A stretch of 64,000 bases of DNA from Cryptomeria japonica (lineage: Eukaryota > Streptophyta > Pinopsida > Cupressales > Cupressaceae). This document shows positions 48,801 through 59,058 of the stretch, piece by piece (positions within the stretch are counted from its first letter, which is position 1; each line of letters starts with the position of its first letter). The notes beneath the pieces are model-generated. The model did not search any database. It was not told where the DNA came from and saw only the letters and a list, made by a program, of their open reading frames with translations. Location of the stretch: contig NC_081412.1 of assembly GCF_030272615.1 (NCBI RefSeq), positions 479,928,657 to 479,992,656 on the forward strand, written 5' to 3'. A program made the translations under genes and the position numbers.

Positions 48801-49875
48801 ATATAAATTTGCCTTCCTATGTTCGAAGGGGGTTTGTTGATGTTGTTTTGGTGAATAAATCAATAAACTTGATCTTCTTTTTTGTAAATTCTCATGATTT
48901 TCCAATAATAGTCCTTTTGTGTGATCATATACAGTGCTCCCATTGTCTAAATCTGACATTAGTGTAAAGGGGAGAGAGTCATCTTTCATTTCCAACCAAT
49001 TTGGGCTCAATCCATCAACTTTGGACAAAGTTTGAGGCGTTTTGAAGCCCTTTGTGGCATGGGACTGTTGGTTTGATAATGATCATGTATCATACTTATA
49101 GTAATAGTGAGGGTATATTTGGGGTTAAAAATGCAATGTGGACCCACTTGGGCTCAGGATGTGGTGCAGGGCACGTCTAGGTCCTATTAGGCCTCATATA
49201 GGAAAAATACGTTTTTTTGATTAATTTTATCTCAAAGTTGTCCAATAAGGTCTTGTTAGGTCATTTTAGACCATTTTTGTTCATTATGTCAATTTGTAGT
49301 ACTATGGGCAAAAAGATGCAAAAGTGGCTCTAAAATTGTAAAGCAAGGGGAGTTCCTCATATGCATTTGACTATGCCACTCTATTCATGGTCATAGTCTT
49401 AAAAGTCAGCTCTGTAATACTACAAACAATGGCTTGTAGAGGTTCTCATTTCTTGTTGAACAAAAGATAAGGGTGTCCACCTTCTTTAGGGTCCCCTAAA
49501 ACAATCCCTACAAGTTCACAATCTTCAAAATTTTGTATTTCATCATTGGTCAATATTGACTACAGTCCTAGTTGCCTAGTATTGAACCGGGTATAAGAAG
49601 TGAAAATTGGAATTTGAAAATCACAAAAGGAAATTTGTGTATGGTCATGTCCTAATCTTCTTATGGTGTTTCCATATTGTTTAAGTTAGTGCTTTTGATC
49701 TATTGTATCATGGTCATCTTGTGAAAAAAGTGTACATTCTACTCAGTTCAACCTTACCTCTCCATAAGTTTGATACGCGCATGGTTCATCTCCCCATGTT
49801 TCACAGAAGAAAAACAATGTGTATACCACTAGAAACAATAGACGATGTGTTTCTTACAATACAAACTGTAATGGC
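45801..49875. other. Long non-coding stretch
   Basis: About 4 kb without a credible gene. Phrases with GTGTGTTTT, CACAATGTGTTTTTCAC and ACACTGTGTTTC near 46130-46220 resemble words in the tandem array at 49.9 kb. The open frame at 48633-49028 (minus) begins at TTG and shows no family motif. Confidence 0.45.
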
Positions 49876-51130
49876 GCTCAGGTTATAGACACCATTTTTA
49901 CCCCCATTGTAAACACACCGTGTATATCACACTGATAAAGGTACACATGATGCAGAGGCATGACTTTGACAAAGACAATAGACAAGGACAATATGAGATG
50001 TAAATGTGCTCAGGTTATAGACACTAGTTTTACATCCACTGTAAATTCACTGTGTTTATCACAAAAAAGAGGTAGAGTTCAAAAATGTTGTGTTTATCAC
50101 CAAGGTAAGGAAAGTTAAACACACCGTGTATAGTGCACTAGTAAAGATAGACATGATGTAGAGGTACAACTAACAAAAACAACAAATAAGGAAAATATGA
50201 GGTGTAATCGTGCTTAGGTTACAAACACCGTTTTTCCATCCATTGTAGATTCACTGTGTTTATCACCAAAAAGAGGTAGAGCTAAAAATGTCGTGTTTAT
50301 CACCAGGGTAAGGAGAGGTAAACATATTGTGTATATCGCACCGATGAAGGTAGACATGTAGCAGAGGCATGACTGCCAAAGACAACAAACAAGGACAATA
50401 TGAGGTGTAATCGTGCTCAGGTTACAAACACTGTTTTTACCTCCACTGTAAATTCATCGTGTTTATCACCAAAGGGAGATAGAATTTATAAACGTTGTGT
50501 TTATCACCAGGTAAGGAAAGGTAAAAACACCGTGTATATCGCACTGGTGAAGGTAGACACAATGCAGAGGCACGACTTTGACAAAGACAACAGACAAGGA
50601 CAATATGAGGTGTACTCGCACTCAGGTTATAGTCACCATTTTTATCTCCACTATAAATTCACCGTGTTTATCACCAAAAAGAGGTAGATTTAAAAAACGT
50701 TGTGTTTATCACTAGGGTAAGGAGAGGTAAACACACCATGCATATCACATCGATGAAGGTAGACATGCAACAAAGGCACGATTGGCAAAGATAATAGACA
50801 AGGACAATATGAGGTGTAATCGCGCTCAGGTTACAGACACCATTTTTACCTCCACTGTAAATTCACCGTGTTTATCACCAAAACGAGGTAGAGTTCAAAA
50901 ACATCGTGTTTATCACAAGGGTAAGGAGAGGTAAACACACTGTGTATATTGTACCGGTGAAGGTAGACATGCAGCATAGGAACGACTTTGACAAAAACAA
51001 TAGACAATGTCAATACAGACTGTATATCGCACTCAGGTTACAAACACCATTTTTACCTCCATTGTAAATTCACCGTGTATACCACCAAAAGGAGGTAGAG
51101 TTTAAAAACATTGTGTTTTTTACCAGGGCA
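49876..51130. repeat. Tandem array of about 204-bp units (about six copies)
   Basis: Unit starts (GCTCAGGTTA or ACTCAGGTTA) lie near 49876, 50008, 50212, 50415, 50620, 50824 and 51031, giving spacings of 132 (first, deleted), 204, 203, 205, 204 and 207. Inside each unit three related stretches follow one another: CACCGTGTTTATCACCAAAA, GTTGTGTTTATCACCAGGGT and CACCGTGTATATCGCACCGG, so the unit seems to have arisen from a shorter repeat of 40-60 bp. Open frames across it are by-products. The array ends abruptly in ACCAGGGCATTG. Confidence 0.9.
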
Positions 51131-52479
51131 TTGTTGTAGGGTTCGATGGGGTTAGAAGTCACTTACATTTCAAATATATTCTTTGATTAGATGATTGTGG
51201 TGAACCCCTTTATTCATCCACAATAAACTCAAACCTTAAACTTAAACCTTTAATAAGACTAACATGGATTTGAAGACAACGTATATTGAATAGAGATGAA
51301 GCATTGTATTTGAATATCATGACAACTTCTACTGAATCAAGATAGGCATATTGTTTTCCAAAACAATATTACAGAATTATGTTTAAGAATTCAATATGGT
51401 ATCTCTATAAAACATCAAAACTCCTTCAAGAATATACAAATCATATTCAAAATCAAGAATACATTTGAGAAACAAGAGTCATTAACCAACAAACCGGTAT
51501 ACTTTCTTCAACATACAGAAACTTAAAAAATATCTCTTCAAGCAAATAACAAGAAGAGCCCTTGGCTTCTCACAATACCCAAATCACTACATATTGCAAG
51601 AAACAAAACCCTCAGAAATATATCTTTCAAGAACACGATGACCTTTCTTTTTCTTTTTTTTTCATTCTGCCTAATGAAAGAAGTGAAAGGCCCTTTCCAT
51701 ATGGCAAACATAGTAACAAAAATAGAGAAGAACAATGCCCAAAACTCCAATGTAAAAATATATAGCAGCGAACAATCCTCCACCATATTGTCATATTAAA
51801 CTTGTGTAAGATCTATTAAATTGTCAATTTGTTTAAGCTAGATGTGTTGTTTAACGCATAATTGCTTGTGTTACATGTTTACACCAATTTAATGCACCAA
51901 GTCAATATAGCGATATACTACTCATGAGGAAATGCCCTTCCCTTTTTGTTATCAACAACTAAGATGTTCTTAAGCAACATCCACCTGAAAGGATTCTCAT
52001 CTGAATGCCATCAAATTATTGTGTGCAAGAATAGTGCAAAACATTTTAGATATATAGTATTGATATACATATATTACTTGAAAAACTAGCTATGAAAAGA
52101 AACAAAGCATATAATGGACATGCACAATTTGATCAGCATAAAAGCAATTTTGACTTCTCCATCAACAAATGTAAGCCTCATATAACCAAACAACTTGCAT
52201 GCAACTGAGATACAAATCAAATTATTCCCAAGCTAGAGGCACCATGTCTTTAATAATTCTCTAGTTAGGCCAAATAAAGCTTAGCATTTGTCATAATGCA
52301 ATGAATTATGCAATTTTCAACTGAACTAAGCAGATGGTGTCCGAAATGGCCAACCAACAATATATGAAAAAAATGTTCGCATATAAAACTAAAGTTATCA
52401 GACATACAAACTTAAACAAATTGTGCAACATAAGTAATCAGATGGTGTCCACAAATGTCAAATGAAGCATTGAGGGGCA
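51131..52479. other. Non-coding stretch left of element D
   Basis: AT-rich with no recognised gene. It contains the pre-insertion sequence of D, ending GGGCA. Confidence 0.5.
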
Positions 52480-53644
52480 TGTTGGCATTTTTTATGTTTA
52501 TGTGGTGATTGTCATTGATGGACACACACTTGCATTAAGATCCTCTTTATATGTATGAGTTAGAGCTCAACCGGTATCTGTTCAAACCGGTATGTTGTAT
52601 TCTAGTCTTTAGACTATTGGTGATTTTGCAGAATGTGTTTCCCAGTCTGAAGTGGCATGTCGACCCCAAGCGGTTCATAGATCTCAAGTGGTACGAGGGA
52701 GCAAAGTGGCATAACACATTCTTACCAGTCTTCATTTTTGTCAAACTGGCAACCAGTATTTTGTATGAACCAGTAATACTCTGAGATGAGTTACCAATCG
52801 ACATTTTGTGATGAGTTACCAATCCATCGATTGTTTGACGGTGCCGACACACTGATGGTGCTTCTTGTGTCATGTTACTGAGTATGTCTAGATTCATTGA
52901 ACCTAGGAAATTGTAATGTAATCCTATTGGACCAACATGAAATCGGATTCCTTTAAAAGGACATCATGTCTAGGGTTTTAGGTTGTTGCTGAAAGGGTTT
53001 ATGTTGTGCTAGGGTTTAAGGTGGTTGATGAGTTGTTGTAAGAGTGATCTTATTTGAGAAGATCAAGTTGTAACTGAGTGAGAGATAGAGAAGACTGAAG
53101 TAATGCTGGAATGCATTAGCTGTGAGATATACTGGATCTAACTAAGCAATCTGTGCTATCTGATAGATCACACACTTGTTGATTACTCACCTCTTTGACA
53201 AGTCTGTAGCCCTTAACCGGGTAGGCTTAGAGTAGCCTTTGTAAAATCCTCTAACAAGGTGGTTCAGCTCTGTGAATCTAAAATCCTCTAGCAAGGTAGT
53301 CTTTAATCAGACTTATCTCCTAACAGAGATTGAGATTCCTAATAGGATTTGTTCTGGTGAAGAACATTGTAAGACCTTAACCGGTCTGGTTTCTATTCTG
53401 CAAATAGTGACTTGTGAGTTCCATCTCACCGTGGTTTTTCCCATTTGGGTTTCCACGTCAAATATCTTGTGTTATGGTTGTATTGCTTTTGTGGGTGAAT
53501 GCTTTATTTGCATTTTGGTTTGCTTGTGTGATAACCGGTCTGTTTGTTAAGCTATTTTACCGGTTTATCTTTAGATTGTTTAAGTGTTTAAGTGCAGTGT
53601 TTTTCGGTATACTAATTCACCCCCCCCCCTCTTAGTATTCATCA
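52480..53644 (+). repeat. 5' LTR of element D (1165 bp)
   Basis: TGTTGGCATTTTTTATG to CTTAGTATTCATCA. Contains several ACCGGT words and ends in a C-run (ACCCCCCCCCCTC) of different length from the other LTR. Confidence 0.95.
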
Positions 53645-53645
53645 A

Positions 53646-53658
53646 TTAGTATCAGAGC
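53646..53658 (+). other. Primer-binding site of element D
   Basis: TTAGTATCAGAGCC, one base away from TGGTATCAGAGCC, the initiator tRNA-Met site; the change is a G-to-A decay. Confidence 0.85.
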
Positions 53659-53694
53659 CTACCTTTCTATAAGTTTAACCACTTGGAAAGAGAT

Positions 53695-54920
53695 ATGGGG
53701 GAATACACCTTGAGGGAACTTACTCAACGGCTCACTCAGTCTGAGCAAGCCTATGATGATCTTATGGTCAAATACAAGGCATCTCAAGCAAAAAGGAGAG
53801 AACATGCAGAAAAGCTGATGGAGCTATCTGAAAATAGTTTTACAGATGAAGCAAACATGGAAGCCATGATAGCAGAAGTAAATAAGTTGAATGAATCAAA
53901 CTCCAACCTAAGAAAGGAGTTGGAAGGACTGGGTATCCGGTTTAGTCAAGAGCTTGAGAACCGGAGTAAAGCTGAAGATCTGGTGAAGGACAGAGATCAT
54001 GAGATCTCCAAGTTGAAACAAGAGATTAGTGCATTGACTGCTCGCCTTCATGAGAGCAGAATGGAAAAAGAAGGAGTACAAGATGAACTGAACATAGCCA
54101 TCTCCGAAAATGCAAGCCTAATGGAGACAAATACTGCTATTTCCAAAGAACTCTCTGAGTCAAAGGAAATACTAGACCGGTAAAGAATACCAATGGACTT
54201 GGTTTCTCTGGACAGGAGGAAGGAGAATCCTCAGGAACAAATGCTGAAACATCAAAGAAGCAACCAGTATTCAAAGGAAAAGCTAAGCAAAAATTCAAAC
54301 CTGTTTGCTTTAACTGACTTAAAGAAGGACATAGTGCCAATGTATGTAGGAGCAAAGCCCACAATAATTTTCCTTACTTTATTAACAATGTACCTAGATC
54401 CAATAAGTTCAATGGTCATTGTTATGCATGCAACAAGTTTGGGCATAGAGCATTTGAATGCAGGTCTGTGATGAATAACACTGGAAGATATCCTCAAAGG
54501 ACCCAAGGAATTGGTCCTGAACCTTTTGTGAACCGGAACCACAACCAGTTTAATGTCTTCAATCATCAGCCAAGAAGCGGTGGCCATCAAGTGGCAGCCA
54601 GATGGAGAGCAAATTGTATGATCTGTCATGGTCATGGTCACACTGTTGCAACATGCAGAAGGAAGAATGAAAACATGAACAATGGACCTTGGAGAGCACC
54701 TGGATTGGTTTGCTATCACTGCAACAAACCGAGTCACATTGCAAGATTCTACAGAAGTAGAAAGAGTATATCTGATGATATACCGGTCACTCCAGAAGGA
54801 GAAATTGATGTTGAAACAGTTCAAGCGGACATGAACAAAACCTGGAGGAAGAAACCAACAATGTTGGAAGAGGAACCAGTTTATGCACCTAGTGTGGAAA
54901 TATCGGAACCGACAAACTAA
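53695..54920 (+). pseudogene. gag: Gag-like protein of element D: coiled coil and four zinc knuckles (broken)
   Basis: The ATG at 53695 (MGEYTLRELTQRL) opens about 162 residues of heptad-rich coiled coil (LRKELEGLGIRFSQELENRS, ISKLKQEISALTARLHESRM). A frameshift near 54180 leads to NTNGLGFSGQEEGESSGTN and KAKQKFKPVCFN. Four CX2CX4HX4C knuckles follow: CFN-stop-LKEGHSANVC (second Cys is TGA), CYACNKFGHRAFEC, CMICHGHGHTVATC and CYHCNKPSHIARFY (last Cys is Tyr). The frame ends at TAA 54918-54920. Copia Gags usually have a capsid-like (UBN2) region before the coiled coil; none is visible here. Likely role: binding the element RNA. Confidence 0.8.
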
Positions 54921-55377
54921 GCTTCAAAAGGCTTAGGGGGAGCAAACGACGAAATGTTTTCGAACCCCTGATTTACACTAGTAAAAGACCTTAACTGGTA
55001 TGTGATACCTGTCACTTGGCAGAAGACCAGAAATGGTAAAAAGGCAAATTAGGGTTTACGCCCTAATAGAGGAGCATTAATGGCGGTAGGTGAGAGATAT
55101 GTATAAAAGCATTTTTCAAATCATTTCTCACTATCTGTTTTCGAGCGAAGAAAAGTTTTTCAAAGAGCAGAGCGAAGTAAAGGCAATTTGAGCTGAGATT
55201 TCAAGAAATTGACAAATCACGAAGGAGATTCAAATTCAAATTACAAACGGTCAAGTTGAGAACACGAAGTGGTGATTCAGCAACCGACGGAGTGTGGAGT
55301 GAAGGAGAATCAGATAGCCCTAAATTCATGTTTTAAAGGTATTTCTCAAGTTTTAAAAAAAATATATATATTCTACA
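54921..55377 (+). promoter_or_regulatory. Spacer of element D with a TATA-like sequence before the long ORF
   Basis: TATGTATAAAAGC at about 55094-55106 lies about 270 bases ahead of the ATG at 55378. The spacer begins with a polypurine-like run (TTAGGGGGAGC, 54940). The TATA box is flanked by GTGAGAGATA and TTTCTCAC, an imperfect inverted repeat. An own promoter for the long ORF is a hypothesis. Confidence 0.4.
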
Positions 55378-58300
55378 ATGGCTTCGGCATCTCATACCAG
55401 TTCTAGTACATCCATTGAGTCTGAAAGTTTCATTCAAAGGAAGTCAAAGTATAATACCCTATCACAAGTTTCGGTTGGAGTGATAGTAGAAGAGGGAATT
55501 TCTAACTATATTGATTACAAGATTGAAGACCTAGGGTCTCTAGCCATCCACTCCCAACTAGGTCTATTTTGTGGAAAGGATAAGAAAATCAAACTGGAAT
55601 ATAGTATCTTAGAGAAGAAGAAACTCCATAGTGTTGTATACTTTCTGGAAGACTTTACAGAGGATCATATTACGATCATTTTGAGCAGAGTCCATGGTGA
55701 CAAGATGTACCTAGAGAGCATGCATGATATCACGCCACAGGCAATTCATGCAGTCACCGGTTTCTGTAACACAGGGGAAGTGCCAGCCCTAAGGACAATA
55801 AGCAAAACGGAAATGTCAAGGCTCACCGGTTCAGTGAGCGATTCATGAGGCATGATAGTCAACTCCATCAAGGATGATCTGGTTAAGTATGCCCACATGG
55901 TGATTGGCTTCCGAACATTCTCTGCCAGTAGAATTAACTCTGTATCTACTGTAGCGGTAAATGCCGCTTACCGGATGATTAAAGAGGATGCATCATTTGA
56001 CCTGTGCACCGGTATGCAGAGGCAACTCCTGTCTAATCTGAAGTCGATCAAATAGGATAATGCACTAAGATTCAAGTTTGGAAAACTATTGGTTGGGTTG
56101 TTCTTCTATTTCCAAGGCTACTTTCCTAGAGTAGGAGATGTCCAGTGGTCTCCTGACCAACCGGTAACCAAGCAGATTAAGGAAAGCATTCAAGCAATCG
56201 GAACCGGTTACCTTGATGTGTTGAACAAGTATTTTGATGAGTTCAGAAGGAAAATGAGTCAAAGGATGAGGATCTCAGGTGAAATCATCAAGAAATATGA
56301 AGATGACATATGTTTCACCATCAAGGTGGACAAATGCTTAATGGAGGCTCTTGAGCCTAGAATGGAAGAAGTGGAGCCAATGGGCTATGAGGTGATGTAT
56401 GATATGCTGGAAGGGTATGCCTCAACCCTTATTGCCTCACCTCTTGATCCTAAGGCAAAGAGGACTAGAACCTATCCGGAAAGGATTGCACCGGTCAAGG
56501 AACCCTCTATTAAGAAAGGAAAAGAACCGGCAGCAAAGAAGGCAAAGGCAGTGCCTGCAGTATCGACACCAGCTACTACTACAACTCCAAGAGTGACCAA
56601 GCGGTCACTTGCAAAGAAGAAACTGGAAGTGGCACTGGCAAAAGTCTTTGAAAGAAAAAGGAAGACTAAGTCAAATGAACCGGACTCTGAAGAGACTGAG
56701 TCTGAGGAGATGCTAAAGAAGGTCAAACAAACGAAAAAGATGAAGAAGAATGAACCAGCAGCGTCTGCACCAATAAATATTGATATCTCCTCATATAAAC
56801 CTTTGACACATTGTCAAAGAATAGTAAAGAATATTAGGAGAAAATTACTTCATGATTTAGTAGATTATTATGATGATTTTAGTGATGAGGAGAAAGAAGA
56901 AGTACTACAGGAGATTATTATTTATTTGTATAAAAATGACCGGTCACCATTAGAGATTAAATCTTAGACACCGGATTCCTTATATAAGGCATTAGATAAT
57001 AAATGGTGCATTGCCATAGATAAAGAATAGGAGATTAGGGAGAAATTCTTTGCACAGTACTTTCCCGACCTCTCAAACTTAGAATTATTTGATGTTTCGG
57101 ACCAAAATAAAGGACTCTTCTTCACAAGGAGAAGAAGACTCTGGCTGTTAGAGGGAAGAATTGATGATGTTGAAAAAGACACTCATCAGCATATGGATCA
57201 TGCTATCCATGCTCACAAAGCATGTATGGCCAACCTGCAAGCAAAAAAAGAACCGGTTATATCCAAAACGGATGAAGTTTTTGATGAAGAAGGAAACCTG
57301 GTTGAAGAACCAATCGACACTATTGATGTCGATGCCCTGGACATAGAAGATGTCACTCAGGACATACCTTCTGAGGGAATAAAATAGGTGGAACAGGCCG
57401 AATAGGGCAGTGAGCAAGCCGAGGACAGACAAGAAGCGGCTAAGGAACAAGCAGAGAAGAAGAAAAGGGATGAAGATGAGAAAAAGCGGAAAGAGGAAGA
57501 GAAGAGAAAAGAGGAAGAGGAGAAAAGAAAAGATGAAGAGAAAAAGAAGCAAGAAGATGAGAGGAAAAAGAAAGAAGAAGAGGATAAGGAAGAAAAGAAG
57601 AAGAAGGAAGAGGAAAAGAAGAAGAAGGAAGAGGAAGATAAAGAAAAGGAAAAGTGGAAGGAAGAAGAAAAGAAGAAGAAGAAGGAAGAGAAAGAGAAAG
57701 AAGAGGAGAAGAGGAAGGAAGCTGAGAGGAAAAAGAAAGAAGAGGAAGACAAGGAACAAGAAAATAAGAAGGAAGCAGAGAAAAAGAAGAAGGAATAAGA
57801 AGACAAGGCAGCAGAGAAAAGCAAAGTGGATAAGGCAGGGGAAGCGGTGAAGAGCACATAGATGGAGACTCCGAAGGCAACTGGGAGTCAAGCCAAATCG
57901 GCTGATATCACCAGTCCTATCGCTCTCCAGTCTGCAAGTGAATCGGAGCTAATGCAGAGCATCAAGGTTGCTCAAGAGAGCCTTGAAATCATTCTAAGGA
58001 AAAAGGAGCAAGATATAATTCAAGCGGCTATAGACACCCTTACCAGTTTGATCCCTGGTACCAATCTTCCCAACATTGAATCATCACTAGCAAAGCTTAA
58101 GCTACTATGTATAGTAGTGGATGATCAGGTGCAGAGCTTGGAAGAAGTAGCTGAGGCCAATGTCAAGAAAGAGCATCAAAAGGCTCTTAACATTGCTCTG
58201 GTGAAGAAGTTGAATGAACTCCGGTCTGAATTGCTGAAAGACCAAAAGGATATAAGGGACGCTTTGGATGAGGGAAACCTGCTACTAAGCAAAATCTGTC

Positions 58301-58728
58301 AACCCCATCTATTCTACGATAATGTGCTAGCTCAGAAGCAAAAACTTCAAATGAACTTACAGTCTTACTTGAGCACATTTAAGCCACCTTATGATTTCTT
58401 TGCAACTTATGGGCAAACCGTTCACCGGTTTCAAATCCAGTCAGCCAAAATGGAGCAAGAGATCAGTACACGGTCTAGAGATTTGCAGGAGCTACAACTA
58501 GTTTTACTTCCACGTCTGCAAATTCTTCAAAAGTGTTATCTGAACTTGGATGCCTTGAAAGTTACACAGGAGATGAGCACAGTTGATGCCATGGAAGAAC
58601 AGGTATCCTAGATGCAAACAGAGAAAGAAGTGGCCACCTCCCTACTTGAGTCCTGGTCTCTATCAATGAAACAATTTTTGCAGGACTATAAATATGTTTT
58701 TGACAAGTATTATTCCTTGTTGTCATAA
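55378..58728 (+). pseudogene. Long unknown ORF of element D (1,116 codons, nine stops, no frameshift)
   Basis: Not recognised as any named family. The frame from the ATG at 55378 to the TAA at 58726-58728 is unbroken by indels. Internal stops are TGA 55846, TAG 56053, 56965, 57028, 57385, 57403, TAA 57796, TAG 57859 and 58609. Layout: Ser-rich N-terminus (MASASHTSSSTSIESESF); a mixed region to residue 330 with ITPQAIHAVTGFCNTGEVPA and a hydrophobic LLVGLFFYFQGYFP near residue 240; a basic, NLS-like region near 360-450; an acidic patch (DDFSDEEKEEVLQEI) near 500; an extreme Glu/Lys run at about 677-827; and a helical C-terminal part (residues 829-1110). The N-terminal third recalls the 'putative plant transposon protein' type of ORFs found in other non-autonomous elements, but only in general layout. 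Confidence 0.7.
57405..57858 (+). repeat. Purine-rich Glu/Lys low-complexity segment
   Basis: About 450 bases nearly all A and G on this strand, coding repeats of KKKEEE and KRKEEE type, probably a long single alpha-helix or coiled coil. The Leu/Phe-rich open frames on the opposite strand are by-products. Confidence 0.9.
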
Positions 58729-59046
58729 ACTTTTATTATTTTAATATCAAATAGAAACAGGGTTGTTCAGCGGTACTTTGTCATTCTTGGCAAAGGGGGA
58801 GAAGTACTCTATTTTGGAGAAGTATAGGGGAGAAGTATCTAGTTTTAAAATTTCGCTATATGCTTTGATATATGCTATATGCTTTGATATCTCAATGTTT
58901 ATGCTCTGTATGCAAAATTTCTATACATTGTATTGATTAAGGGATAGTGTATATGTTTAGGGGGAGCAATTTTGTTAATGGCATGTTTTTGTTGTAAAAC
59001 ACTTAGATGTCAAAATTTTAATTTCCTAAGTGTTTCCATCAATGCC
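58729..59046 (+). other. 3' untranslated part of element D with extra polypurine runs
   Basis: Runs at 58792-58803 (AAAGGGGGAGAA), 58824-58833 (ATAGGGGAGA) and 58957-58966 (TTAGGGGGAGC) precede the main tract. Multiple polypurine tracts are a reported Sirevirus feature. Confidence 0.6.
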
Positions 59047-59057
59047 AAAGGGGGAGA
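59047..59057 (+). other. Polypurine tract of element D
   Basis: AAAGGGGGAGA, one base before TGTTGGCATT of the 3' LTR; typical of Copia elements. Confidence 0.9.
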
Positions 59058-59058
59058 T

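Noticed and set aside
48633-49028. 131-codon minus-strand open frame
   Set aside because: Starts at TTG, no recognisable domain, no neighbour that would support it.
49876-51130. CRISPR-like array
   Set aside because: Units are about 204 bp, contiguous and similar throughout with no unique spacers; this is a eukaryotic tandem repeat.
57410-57850. Plus-strand Lys/Arg-rich frame of 146 codons
   Set aside because: Out-of-frame shadow of the same purine-rich segment.
57148-57891. Long open frames on the minus strand, very rich in Leu, Phe and Ser
   Set aside because: They mirror the purine-rich Glu/Lys codons of the long ORF of element D. Low complexity on the opposite strand, no start context or motif.
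55846-58611. Programmed stop readthrough or a recoded TAG in the long ORF
   Set aside because: Nine stops of three kinds, no shared readthrough context (no CAR-YYA behind them), and the same C-to-T pattern in clearly dead genes nearby. Decay is simpler.
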